Positions 11,512 through 24,000 of a stretch of DNA of 64,000 bases are shown here, piece by piece. This DNA is from Macquaria australasica. Lineage: Eukaryota; Chordata; Actinopteri; Centrarchiformes; Percichthyidae. Position numbers and translations under genes: made by a program. The DNA lies in assembly GCA_005408345.1 (NCBI GenBank), contig SEMN01000264.1, positions 558,001 through 622,000 of the forward strand. The letters run 5' to 3'. The notes under the pieces are model-generated. The model was not told the origin of the DNA. It saw only the letters and a program-made list of their open reading frames with translations, and made no database searches. Every line of letters starts with the position of its first letter. Within the stretch, counting starts at the first letter, position 1.

Positions 11512-11615
11512 ATTGGCCAGACCTGATGTCAATCCACAGCTTCTCTCATCCTCATTGGTCAGTCCAGTGCAGCCTCGTTCTCTTCATTATCATCGCCACA
11601 GCAATAAAACATTGG
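11512..11615 (-). promoter_or_regulatory. hbp1: Three CCAAT boxes, hbp1 promoter
   Basis: ATTGG occurs at 11512-11516, 11554-11558 and 11611-11615, which is CCAAT on the minus strand. CCAAT boxes are the binding motif of NF-Y. They lie 60-165 bp upstream of the predicted donor of the hbp1 non-coding exon, at a usual distance for a TATA-poor vertebrate promoter. Function is inferred from motif and position only. Confidence 0.5.
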
Positions 11616-13300
11616 GTGGGTTAAAATGATGAAAGACGGCCAAACCAGAAGTACCACAAGTGACAATTACAAAACTCTCCTGAACTCTGAGCACATCTTC
11701 TTTTTTTATTTTTTTATTTATCCCAATGGCGGTATTTTGAACACCGGAATCAGACTGTGAGACAACAAGATGGGTAGAAAGTATTCTCTCCCTATCTCAC
11801 AATGTGGCAAGATCATGTAATCCAATTTAAAGAACGGAAATGTTCATAACACAATATTCACATTTGAGTCTGAAAGCATGTAATGATGCACTTAAGTGCT
11901 GCTGTGTAATGTTAAAACAGACTGTAAACATGAGCAATACAAATAAGGCCATGCAGGGTTGAAAACATGTAAAAATACGAGTATGAATGTTGTTGATTAT
12001 TTCAGCAGCAGACAAATAGCCTTCAGCTTAACTGTCATACATCCAGTGCAACTAGTATAACAGGTAGTTTCAGCCAAGTGACCTGGTCAGAGACAGTGGC
12101 CTTCTCCTGTGTTGCAGACACGTTTGTAACCCTTATATAAAACCCTTAATAGTCCCGAGGACACTATTTAGTGTAGTTATAGATCTTTCACTGCTTTTTT
12201 AAAAAAGTATATACTGAAAAAAAAAATACATGAAGTGATTAACTTTGAATAAATAAATAAATACAACAGGCCAATATTCCCAGTTATTGCAAGTGTGATC
12301 ACAGCTTTCCATGTAAATATTACATCAATACACCAGCAAGTGAACATTTACAGTTCAGCACGCCTGACAAATCAAGTCTTAAATGTTTAATATCTGGATG
12401 AAATAGAGACATCCAAAGTTCCAGTCCACATCGAAGACGCCCTTGGTTCAGGTGTGAGAGCACCATATCCAGGTCTCTGCAGTCAAGAGAAGACAGTAAC
12501 GATAGTAAAAATATTACACGTGGCCAAATCGTGATACAATTCATGGCTAACACACAGTAAAAACTGTTATATCAATATGTACAAGTCATTTTAGTGGGAT
12601 TATTACAAATATCAAGAGTAACGTCAGTATTGGTTTAAAAGAGTACTATTTTAGAGTTGTTTTAAGAACAGCTTTCTGGTGTGGAGCTCGTGCTATAACG
12701 TCTGCCTAGAATCGCGAGTGTTCACATCCCTCTAGTGGTCACAGTGAGGAACTGCATCAAGGCAGGACACGTCAAGCTAGACATGATTAGATAGCAACAC
12801 TTCCGGCTAATCCTTTCGAAATAAACCAAATAGAACTAACAAGCAAATTTTGATAAATAAACGTCAACTGATTTAACCTAAAATAGATAAATAAACATAA
12901 ATTAGAGCTGATTATAACATAATGGTCATATAAATTGTTTTCTAGTGGTCAGAGACTACGCATTCTTAAATGGGAATATTTCTTCTTCTTATTATTATGT
13001 ATCAACAAGAGTGACCACTGGAGGGCACTCATGTTTAGATGAGACAAAAGGTCACTGGCCCCCACTGCTTTTTGTTTAAAAATGAGAGTATATTCACTTC
13101 GTCCATGTCTTTAAACAGTTCCATCCCTTCTTATATATAACTTTTGAAGACCAATTGATAATCAGAAATTTTAAATATGGCTTCAGGTTTGTATGTCTAC
13201 CCTTCGTAAAAGTAGTTTTTGGAGCTGTTGTAGGTGGTTTATTTTGAAGAGAAAAGCCGGAAGTCTTGTTCTGGCTAGAAAAAGTTTGCCGGCAGCTTGA
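11616..13300. other. Divergent intergenic interval between hbp1 and pik3cg
   Basis: About 1.7 kb with no coding exon that I can support. It is AT-rich and includes poly(A)/poly(T) runs near 11700 and 12215. With hbp1 transcribed leftward and pik3cg rightward, it must hold the 5' regulatory sequence of both genes, but no motif stands out beyond the hbp1 CCAAT cluster. Confidence 0.5.
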
Positions 13301-13460
13301 CAGCCTTCCTGGGTAGAAGCGGCTCATTTGCTTAAAACAGACTTTGCCTACGAACTTAAAAACGTTTTTCACACTAGTTTGAGGTTTCTTCATGTAGCAT
13401 AAATGCCGAAACTTTCGCCCAAAGCTTCGGGTTTCGTTGCCGTCTGCGCCCGCGTTCATT
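13300..13460 (+). other. pik3cg: Candidate pik3cg 5' non-coding exon
   Basis: Sequence locally richer in CpG (around 13425-13457) is followed by TTCATTG and a perfect donor GTGAGT at 13461. The next acceptor fitting pik3cg is the AG at 15067-15068, three bases before the start codon, so the start-codon exon must be preceded by such an exon. The left boundary is arbitrary. A 121-codon open frame on the opposite strand covers this place and is probably a shadow. Confidence 0.4.
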
Positions 13461-14308
13461 GGTGAGTCACATAAAAGGCTTTATGTTTTTGTTTCACAAA
13501 ATTGACGCGTCTCCTTCCTTTTATTATGGCAGCTGAACCGTTACATTCCCCACAGACTAACCCAGTTCCGCTACGGTTGCTTTGAAAAGTTTTATTTACT
13601 CCTCGCAGGGCTGTCACTGTCACTTTTAATTGCCGATACTGACTATAATGTTTATGACACAGTCGTCAAAACAGCAGCCAGTCAGTCTGTGCAGTTATAG
13701 TTAACATCCATGCTGTGTCGAGTTTTGCTTCCTACTTTTCAAAACTTCCTCTAGCCTACTGATGTGCAAGAAGCAGAAGGGAAACTCCAGCCATTTAATC
13801 CTGCGACCTCAGACACTTTAGGCAATGAAGATCATGAGTATGTTTTAAAAAATACTTGGCGCACTGCTTTTTGTAGTATAGGCTAAACTGTGTGGAAATT
13901 ACATAATTCGTTTGATGCGATTGTCATAGTTGTTTTAGACAAAAAACTAAAGCAGTGCTTGGGGAAGATGCTCCAATGGAGGCAGTCTCAGTCAATAAAT
14001 CACCTTTTTAGCTAATTCCTCATAATATAATAGAAATGTACTAGTCAACATGCCTACAAATTCTACATTTCTAAAAAAAAATCTTAAATAATAGTATATT
14101 AATACTATTAATCTATATATTATACTGTTATAATACAAAATATAAAATCCCATTGGGCCTTACTGTTAACTTTCTGGAAAGCAGTATAGTTGTTAATTCA
14201 TGCTTGCCAGTAGTCAAATTCTCTGCAAACATACTATCACAGTCCATATCTTTATCACTGTCTCTCTGTGGCTCATTGTGTCACCTCTGAAAACCTCTGA
14301 CTGCAGTT

Positions 14309-14638
14309 TAGATCTGGAACGATTAGTCGATTAATCGACAGGGCGATTGACGTAAAATGAATGGGCAGCTATTGTAAAATGTATCAATCGCTTGAGTCAT
14401 TTTTAAGCAAAACTGTCAATCATTCTCTGGTTCCAGCATCACAAAATGTGAGGATTTGCTCTCATTAAACTGAATATCTTTGAGTTTTGGACTGTTGGTC
14501 AGACTGGGAAATGACGGGTAATATTTTTATTGTTTTCTGACATTTTATAGACAAAAACAATTGAAAGATGAATTGATTTATCGAGGAAGTAATCAGCTGA
14601 TTAATCCGCAATAAAGACAGTGCTTTCTTGCGGCCTTA
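14309..14638. mobile_element. hAT-type MITE, copy 2 (8-bp target duplication)
   Basis: Same family as the element at 9509-9869: it starts TAGATCTGGAACGATTAGTCG and its right end is GCGGCCTTA. It is flanked by a perfect 8-bp direct repeat CTGCAGTT at 14301-14308 and 14639-14646. The copy is more diverged at its ends. It lies in the presumed first intron of pik3cg, upstream of the start codon. Confidence 0.85.
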
Positions 14639-15071
14639 CTGCAGTTTACTCATTTGGAAGAATCAGGAGCAAATATCCTCTCTTTTTCAGTTGTTAAGTT
14701 TTTTACAGTCCCATCTTGGCTTCCCACTTCAGCAGAAAGTTCATCCAATTACAGAAACAAGACTTTCAAAAGCAGTCTCCTTGTGACTTCAAGTACCGAT
14801 AGTAAAATGAATGGAGTTTATTGATGATAGCCCAGAAAGTCAGAGCTCATAGATCCGTGTTTCCTGATAGATAGGTGGATGGTATTACAAATATCTATCC
14901 CTCTATCAATATATATCAGTTTATCTGTTGGTGAATTATCTGCATTACTGGCACTTCTTCTTTGATCGATCTGCCACTAGAGGGAGATGAGATGTGTACA
15001 GGATGACATCATAAGAGTATTCTATCTGTTTTTCTGCTTCTGTCCGACTCTCGCTCCCCTCAAGCTAGGTG

Positions 15072-18000
15072 ATGGACGGGAAGCAGATCCAGGTGAGCGA
15101 CGAAGAGCCCAAGGTCCTGCGAGAAGAGAACCGGCGAAGGAGAAGAAAGAAGGCCATCACCTCGTCCTCCTACGCCTCCATGGATCAGATCACCGTGGAG
15201 TTTGTCCTGCCCACCGTGGCGAGGGGTGGAAACAGCCCCGACACTCTGCTGCTGGAGGTGGCTGGGAACTGGACGGTGGAACAGGTCGCCTAATTTACCG
15301 ATTTAGTGTCAACACTGGGGATTATTTGTTGTGTATGTTGAAATGGTACTCATATTCACTTTTTCCACCAAATTAGCTCTGGTTCATGAACCGGTTCCAT
15401 TCAGGATTCTTGGAACCTTGGTGCTATCTAGCGAACCAGCCCGCATTTCCACCAGTTTTGAGTGCAACCATTGTAGTCAAGGATGCATCATCAACGGAGG
15501 GCGTTTCACAATGCGCAACAGAAGTAAACAGTAGTAGCAAGATGGTGGATCGCACTGATTACCTGCGAGCTTTTGTTCTGTTGTTACAGATAATTTTTTT
15601 TGGACCAACTATTATTGATAAGAAGACGTGGAAGACTGTTACCATAGTAGACCAGAGACCATTGTTGCCTTCTCCATCCTCTCTTTCCAACCTGTAGACT
15701 ATGACACGCCCACTGATGTCGTCACAGTTCGCACTTCAGGTCAAAGAAAACCTGCTATGTTTTGGTTCCAACTGGGAACCAACTTTTCCTATTCCGATCC
15801 AATTTAGTTTTGGTCGAAATGCTTCGAATGGTTCAAAATTAGGTGGTGGAAAAAGGGGTAATAGTGGCTTTAAATATACATTCTGTTCTATATTTCTTGT
15901 CTCCCAGGTGAAAGCTCAGGTGTGGCTGAAGGCAGTGACTTTAAACCTCTGTCCTGACTTCTACCAGAGGTTGTCCCCTGACCACTGCATCCTGCTCTAC
16001 CAGAAGAAAGGCAACGTGTGTGAGATCTACGATAAGCACCAGGTCTTCCAGACGCTGGACTGCATTCGCTACTGGAGAGGTACCAACCAGCGGTGACAAA
16101 ATGTGCAGTCAGAATCTGAGTTGTTCTGTTGCGATGACGTCAAACACGTCTGTTGTGTTTCAAAAGCCCTGAAGAAAGACGTGGGGCGGATCCAGCTGGT
16201 TCCCCGCCCGCAGGCCTCAGACGAGTCCCAGCAGTACCAGCGCTATCTCAACTACCTGATTGGCTACGACGTGACCGATGTCAGCAACGTGCACGACGAT
16301 GAGCTGGAGTTCACCCGCAGGAAGCTGCTGACGCCGCGACGCATCGAGCTGTCTGACCGCGACCCAAAACTCTACTCCATGGACCCCTGGGTGACCCGCA
16401 AGCCGCTGCCTGAGCACCTGCTCAGCAAGGTGTGTGTTTGTTGATTAAGGCAACAGCAGGAAATACCTCAACTATGTCACTGAAGTACACAAGTCTCACG
16501 AGGAAGTTGTCAATAATCACGTGGTAGAGTTCATTCCCTTCTTCCTTGAAGAAGACTCAAATCTCATCCCCTTGATATCACCTTCCCATGTGTGGAAATC
16601 CAGGTTTTACTGGTCTTGTTTTGGTATGGTTTACACATCTGTGACCTCACACAGTCCTTTTATTTCAGATCAGCCTCTTTCAACTAACTCTCTAAATCCT
16701 TGGTATGAACAAATCTGATGTATGTTATCAATAAACAGTTTGTTAGGTGCTCCTATCTTCCTCTGTCTTCAGCCGTGCCAATAAGTTGCTCCTCTATATC
16801 TTTATAAATATATTGTAAATGTGCCGATTGTGTTGTTTGACAGAAGGATAGCTTTCAGTTTTCTAGCTTGTGCATCATAAATCATGATTAAAACCATATT
16901 AATAGCAGTAAGGCACATTAATTACTTGTTCGCTCGCACTGATTCATTCAGTTATTCACTGGCTGCCGTGTTTCTTTATTGTCTTTTTTCCTTCGCTCTT
17001 TTTTCACCCTGGTTGGTTGATTTGTTCCTCCGTCCAGGTCAGCAACAGTCACATCCTGGTGGTGATCCACATCGGCACGGCCAGCCAGACCATCAAGGTC
17101 TCCATCAATGACACGCCAGCACAGGTAGACAAGCATAGTGAAGATGCGTCGTCATATTTACGACTTTCTGCTCTGTCACTGTACCATTTTCTGACAATTT
17201 CCCGTCTTGTTTAGGTATTGGCGAGCTTTTTCGCCAAGACAGCAAATAAGAGAGTTTTGCTGGGCATTCCGGACAACATGTGTGAGGCCGACTTTGTGCT
17301 ACGTGTGTGTGGAAGGTACAGTATGTTAGATGCTAAAACACATCAGCAATCACACCTTAGTCACGTATACATTGAGTCATTCACTGGAATATATTATAGA
17401 GGGTAGTTCTCATAAATATTTCATGTTTTACTATTTGAAAGTAACCTTCTCAGCGTCTGTTCACACAGGGAGGAGTACCTGTATGGGGATAAACCGCTGC
17501 AGGACTTCAACTGGATCCGTCAGTGTCTGAAGAACGGGGAGGAAATCCACCTGGTTCTGGAGACGCCACCTGATCCCGACCTGGATCTGGTCCAGAAGGA
17601 GGACTGGGCACAAGTGGATGACTGCACCGGAGTCGCAGGTAACCAGTTAAATTGAGGATAGTGTTCTGTGTTGTTTGTGTGTGTATTTGATGATGTATCA
17701 ATTCCAGTTGATTGAGATATGGCCAACCCGGTCTTCATTCAGTGGTAATAATTATCCTCTTAACGTTTCATGGTCAGGTACCCATGAGCAGTTGACCATC
17801 GATGAGAAGGACCATGAACGAGTGTTCACCATCTCTATGTGGGACTGTAACAGGAAGTTCAGAGTGAAGGTGCTGGGTATTGACATCCCATCCCTCCCCA
17901 AAATCCCAGAGTTTATTGTCTTCATAGAAGCCAGCATCTTCCACGGCCAACAGCTTTTGGCCCAGGTAATCAAAACTTTCAAGCACTCAAATGAAAAGAA

Positions 18001-21000
18001 TCTGATGATGGCGGCTGTGCTCAACATTTATTCGAGGGCAGCTAAAATGTAAATACATTGAATGGATATTGCTGGAAAAAATGGCGACCATAAATTGTAT
18101 CAAAGATGGGGTTTGATTTTATGAAAATCTTAAGAATTGCAACTTTAAAACTAGATCCAGCAAATGAACTGAGAACCACTTGTATGATGGTTTTGTAACC
18201 AACAATTTCAGGACGCACTTATTTTCCAAAAAAGACGCAGACAGTAAGCTTTGGACAGCAGAGATAGCAGATAGAGTTTAACCCTGCCTTAACTTTCTCA
18301 GGAGAGGACATCCTCTAAAACCTTCAATGAAGAGGTGCTGTGGAACTGCTGGTTGGAGTTTAACATTAAGATCAAGGACCTGCCTAAAGGAGCGCGCCTC
18401 AACCTTCAGGTAAACAATTAATTCAAAGGACAGATAGGATCACATTACGATGATATGATTGGTTATACTCATTGTAGTCAATCTCTCTCTATTAATATGT
18501 ATTTTTTGGAGTTTCTACATGCTCTGTAGTGGAGATGAATGAAAGAACTTTATTTGAATTGATGTTCTTTGTACTCGGTTACAAACTGTTACTGCTCTGC
18601 TCTATTTGTCCCACCCAGGTGGTCTGCGGGAAGCAGCCCCTGACGCCAAACTCCAAGGGCGGCTCGGCCTACCAGGATAATACAGCAGGAACCGGCAGCC
18701 ATGATGGTAAGGTCTACCTACTGCAGTAATTCCCAACCAGGGGTACTTCTGCAGTTTTTCAGGGGGTACGTGGAAAATTGTGAAGCTCAGCTACAAATGT
18801 GTGTGATGCTGATCTTTATAGTTATTGTCACTTACCAACTATGGTAGTCTGACTGCACAAGACATGCCTCAGTTTTCACCAACCTGAGTCAACTGTAAGT
18901 TGATTCAGACTGCAGAAAGACTAGCTGGAAAAAACTGGAAGTAAAGATAAATGGTTGAAACAAACAGTTTCTGTCACTCCAAATGGCAGTACAGTAGTAC
19001 AAATGCAAACTGGGCCAAAACGTCTAAAAAACACCATTGAACAATACCATAAGCCATTCCTTCTATCAAAAAAGGTTGGGAACCACTGTATCATGTTGGC
19101 AATCGTTAGAGCGAGGCTCACACCTGTCTGTCTGTCCATCTTTCAGGAAAGACCAAGAGTCGTCTTCTGTACTACGTCAACCTGCTGCTGATCGACCACC
19201 GCTCTCTGCTCCGCCAGGGCGAGTTCATCCTCCACATGTGGAAAATGCCAGAGAAGAGTGAGGAGAGTAGCAGCAGCATCAACGCAGACAAGCTCACCTC
19301 AGCCACCAACCCAGACAAGGCCTCTACCATGGCCATCGCCATTTTACTGGACAAGTACTGCTACCCCGTGGTGCTGCCCAAGAGTCGCGATGTGGGCCGG
19401 GACACCGGGGCTGGCGGCGAGGAAGCCGAGGGAGGGGAGCGAGGTCAGAGAGAGATGCCGAACCACCTGAAGAAACAGTTTGGGGCTATCGTGGCTACGG
19501 ACCCCCTGCATCCGCTCAGTCCTGAGGACAAAGAGCTGCTGTGGCACTTCAGGCATGAGTGTATGCGCGACCCCAGGTTCTTATTTTATTTTATTCCAAA
19601 GAAAATGGACTACAAAGTGTTGTATCATTACTGTTTTTTTGGCTCTTATTGCTGTCTCGTCATGCCTTCCTGTCTTCAGGGCCTACCCAAAGCTTCTGGG
19701 TTCAGTCAGGTGGGGGAAACAGGAAGATGTTTTGGCAACACACCGTCTGTTGGAGCGCAGCAGTGCGTGGGACAGCAGGTAAGAGGGCTTTCACACTGTC
19801 ACTATGTGTATCTGTCCTCAATAGGTTCAGTGTCCCATCACATGTCGTCATGTCGTTCCTGTTCAGTGGTCTGGATGTCGGTCTGGCCATGCAGCTGCTG
19901 GACTGTCACTACTCAGACGCTCAGGTTCGCTCAATGGCTGTCAGGAAGCTGGAGACTCTGGAAGATGATGACGTGCTCAGATACCTTCTGCAGCTTGTAC
20001 AGGTGTGTCTTTCCTGTTCTTTTCTATTTCGTTTTTTAAGCTTACCTGTTAAAGGTGACACAGCTGAAATATAGCAGCTGCAGTGGTGAAAAGTAACTCA
20101 GTACATATACTGTGCTGTACTCAAGTTCAATTTTGAGGTACTCGGATTTCCATTTTCTGCTTTTTCATACTTCTGCTTCACTACATTTCAGAGGGAATTA
20201 TTGTACTTTTTACTTTGCGAATCAAGATTTTACATACTGATATGATCAGCTTATAAAATATGATGAAAATATTATGTGTATAAAGTAGTTGGCTTCACCT
20301 CGACCAGCTATAGCATTAAAATGCTGTTTACATGTTGATGCATAAGTGATAATAAGCCATTAATATAACACTGTGAAAGGAGCCACTCTGCATAATGAGT
20401 ACTTTTACTTTTGGTACTTAAATGGAACAGTGAGACACTTTGGGAAATTAGCTTCCTTACCAAGAGTTAGATAAAAGGATTAATACCACTATTATGTATG
20501 CTAAATATGAAGCTAACCCGATTAGCTTAGCTTAGCTTAGCGCAAAGATTGGAAACGGGGAAACAGCTAGCCTGGCTTCTGGAGCGGAAGTTACTGGCCC
20601 CAGCCAGGAGATAATCAGGCGCACAACCCTACGTAAAATGGTGAATTGGAGTTTTTACACTTTAATTTATATTAAACAAACGTGTTAATTAGTTAAAGTT
20701 AGAGGTGCTGGTAGTTAAGCTAACGTAACCATCTGCTTGCGGTAGCTTCACATTTAACGCACAGACAGAAGCATGGTATCAATCTTCTCATCTAACTCTG
20801 GGTGAGAACACGAATAAACATAGTTCCCAAAATCTCAAACTATTCCTTTACTTACATTTTGCTGCTGCTAATCCTTTTGTACATCTACTTCAGTAAAATT
20901 ATGACTGCAGGACCTTTACTTGTAATGGAGCAGTTTTACATTGAGGTATTGCTGCTTTTACTTAAGTAAGAGATCTCAATACTTCCACCACTGACAAACT

Positions 21001-24000
21001 GTCTGCTGAATAAAACCATACAGTACCTATTTCACATTACCTCTGCCAAGTGATGTTTTGGCTCCTTTCATATGAGAGACTGGTGTGTGACGTGGGTTTA
21101 CTGAACACACATCATCACCTGCCGCAGGTTAACCTCTGTAATTACAGTACTTAAACCACAGTGTCATTATTTATTGTCACAGAACAGAAAGATGGAGCAC
21201 TTCTTCCAGTAAGTCTGGAAAACACGCTGCATGTTTGCCTCCTGACGTGTTAGTGCGCTAGTTGACTCTGTGGTCAGCTTTGCATGAGCAGTAGGAATTA
21301 TCAGCTGAGGCCAACAAAGGGCCCTTTGGGATGATAGGAAAATGACTCTTACCTTTACAGTTTCCTGGTATCTCTGTATCCTGTGAACTTTAGTGATGAT
21401 ACGTGGAGGGTTTCTTTCCTAAATATATTCCAAGATATGTATATATGGAGTGCTATATACTGTCTACACAGAGAAATATACTGCTGCCTGTTTCAAATAC
21501 TGATGTAGAATCTTTCTAAAAGAGTGATAACTTGCTTTGCAAATGTGTCACACTAACTCAGCACAGGTAGTTTAGGTGTCATTCTATCTGTTCTATTTTC
21601 AAATAATGTGTATTTTATTATTCAACTAAGCAACCAAACAGAGAAAAACTGAATTTAAGGACACTGTAACAATGGTTGAGACATTTTAGGTCACTTCTTA
21701 TGGTATTTGTCATTAATTTTGACTCAATGACTCATTGAATTTTAGGTTTGATTTAATTAGATATTATGTTCAAGATCATATTGAAGTCATTTAATCTGAA
21801 AAGAAAGTGATGAATTAATGACAATGAAAATAAGTACCAGTTGCATCCCCAGTCTACAATATAGAAGCATTTCATTCAGGACATCGTAGGTACTGTAGGT
21901 GCCAAAATTGCAGTAAAATGTTTTTTGTTTCTCAGATCATGTAATCATACTGCACTGCTGTTGTATTCTTTATTCTTGTTTGTGCTATCTCTGTCTGTCT
22001 ACACCTCTGACCTGTTGATCCACTCTCTGCTTCCTTCAGTCAACATTTGAATTACAGTGCAGTGTGAGCACAGTGAGCTCTGTGTTTCCACTGCACTTCC
22101 TGTACTGCCACAGTTCCAGTTTGTGCCTCATCCTGCTGTAAACCCTTGAAACATTTTGCATGCACTCCCTACCTCATGAAACATTTACACAGCTTGTTGT
22201 TGCAGTGTCTTGACTGTGGCTTTCTTCCCATCAGCTTGAGGTCCTCTTCTTTTGTTCTGTTCGCACACACGTTGCTCGACAGCACCGCTACTTGGTCAAA
22301 AACTCCACAGGGTGCCCTTTAAATCAGAATTTACAAAATGTCATATGTTGACTTTTTAAAAAATGAATAAAACCAACTTATTTTCAAATTTCCACCATGT
22401 GGTTTGGAGTGTATCCAGATGGGTTTTGAATGGGTTTCCTGTGTTTTGGTGTGTGTGTTTTAAAAATGTGTTTGCATGTGAATGCAGTGAAACCTGAATC
22501 CTGTCATTTTAGATGCTTTCATAAGAAATAAGCTATATTGCTTGGTGTGTGTGTGTGTGTCCTGCAGGCGGTCAAGTTTGAGCCTTACCATGACAGCGCC
22601 CTGGTCAGGTTCCTGCTGAAGAGAGCTCTGAGGGTAAGCAGGACCAACATCTGTATCTGTTTCTCACACTGTCTTGCAATGTTTGCAGTGTATAGTGAGT
22701 GAGTGAGTGAGTGTGTGTGTGTGTTTGTGTCTCTTTCTCCCAATGGTGAAAAGGTTTTTCTTCGATATTTAATTTAGCATCAACATTGCAATTTTTAATA
22801 ATATTGTCTCTGGTTTCCACCTGATGCTAACTGCAGAAAGATACCTGTGCACATTCTAAATGACATGTTCAGTTAATTAAACTCTTTCCTATTTTTTTGG
22901 TTCTAAATCTGTTTTGTTTTCTCTCCACAGAGTAAGCGTATAGGTCATTTTCTCTTCTGGTTCCTGCGCAGTGAGATCGCCCAGTCCATGCATTACCAGC
23001 AGAGGTACGCTGTCCTGCTGGAGGCCTACCTGAGAGGCTGTGGGGAGGACATGCTGCAGGACTTCAGGAAACAGGTGAGCAATAAGTCATGCCTTGTACA
23101 CAGCTCCTTAAAGAAATATAAAATAGTGTGTGTAGATCAAAAAAACACTGAGGTGTAAAATGCTTCAGAAACCTCGTTTTATCCCAACAAATTCCTGATT
23201 CCTAATTAGATGGTTGACTAATGGCTGATCACAGAAAACCAAATTTGGAAATACTTTGGACTACGTAGAGTCAACGATGTAATAGTTAGGGTGATTGGTT
23301 AGCATGTTCCTCAAAGGTTGAGGCTTTGAAAGTAAAGACATCTTTGCATGTATTGGTTTTGATTCCATTTCCAGTGCAAATATGGAAACTCTCTGACCAA
23401 GAAGTCTGTCATTCATAACCAGCTTCATGGGGTTTGGCACTAAGTCAAGTCAAGTCAGTTTTATTTATATAGCCCAATATCTCAAATCACAATTTGCCTA
23501 AAGGGGCTTTACAATCTGCACAGCATACAATGCCCTCTATCATTAGACCCTCGAGGAGAGGGAGCCATGTGACCTCTAGTCACCTTTTGGTTCAGATTAG
23601 CAGTCTGTCTGTTAATCAACTCTTTCAGTAACTGACTTGATGAACTGATGCTCTCCAGGTGGAGATGACTGAGGCTCTGCAGAAAGTCACCCGTGAGACC
23701 AAGGCCATGTCCGCTGACAAGTACGACGTTACTGCACAAGGTGAGGCGGAGAAATGAAACTCTCAGGCCATCCTGCAGCTCTGCAAGTTGAGGAAAGTAC
23801 AAAATATCCATAAGCAAAATTTAAAAAGCAGGCACTTGAGTCTGACATCATCTACTACAGCATCTGTTACATGTGCTAATTTTTACCACTTCTGCACCAG
23901 CTACTGCATTTAACCAACCACTCTGGTCAATCTCAGACAGTAAGCCCTTTGTTTTGGTCTACACTCTGTCAAACTCTATAATGTGCCTGCCTTAAAAGTT

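Noticed and set aside
13094..13459. 121-codon open frame on the minus strand with an ATG near a GC-rich patch
   Set aside because: No recognisable domain. Its start lies opposite the likely pik3cg leader exon and donor, and composition (Lys/Phe/Ser-rich) suits AT-rich non-coding DNA. A real lineage-specific gene cannot be excluded without transcripts.
16080..16166. Alternative reading of pik3cg exon 2 through GTNQR to a donor at 16093
   Set aside because: The donor at 16080 gives the right phase and yields RYWRALKKDVGRIQLV, which aligns without gap to human p110-gamma. The other choice breaks the frame.
19236..20039. 267-codon continuous plus-strand frame
   Set aside because: Only its first part is pik3cg exon 10. 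The rest runs through an intron and a wrong frame of exons 11-12.
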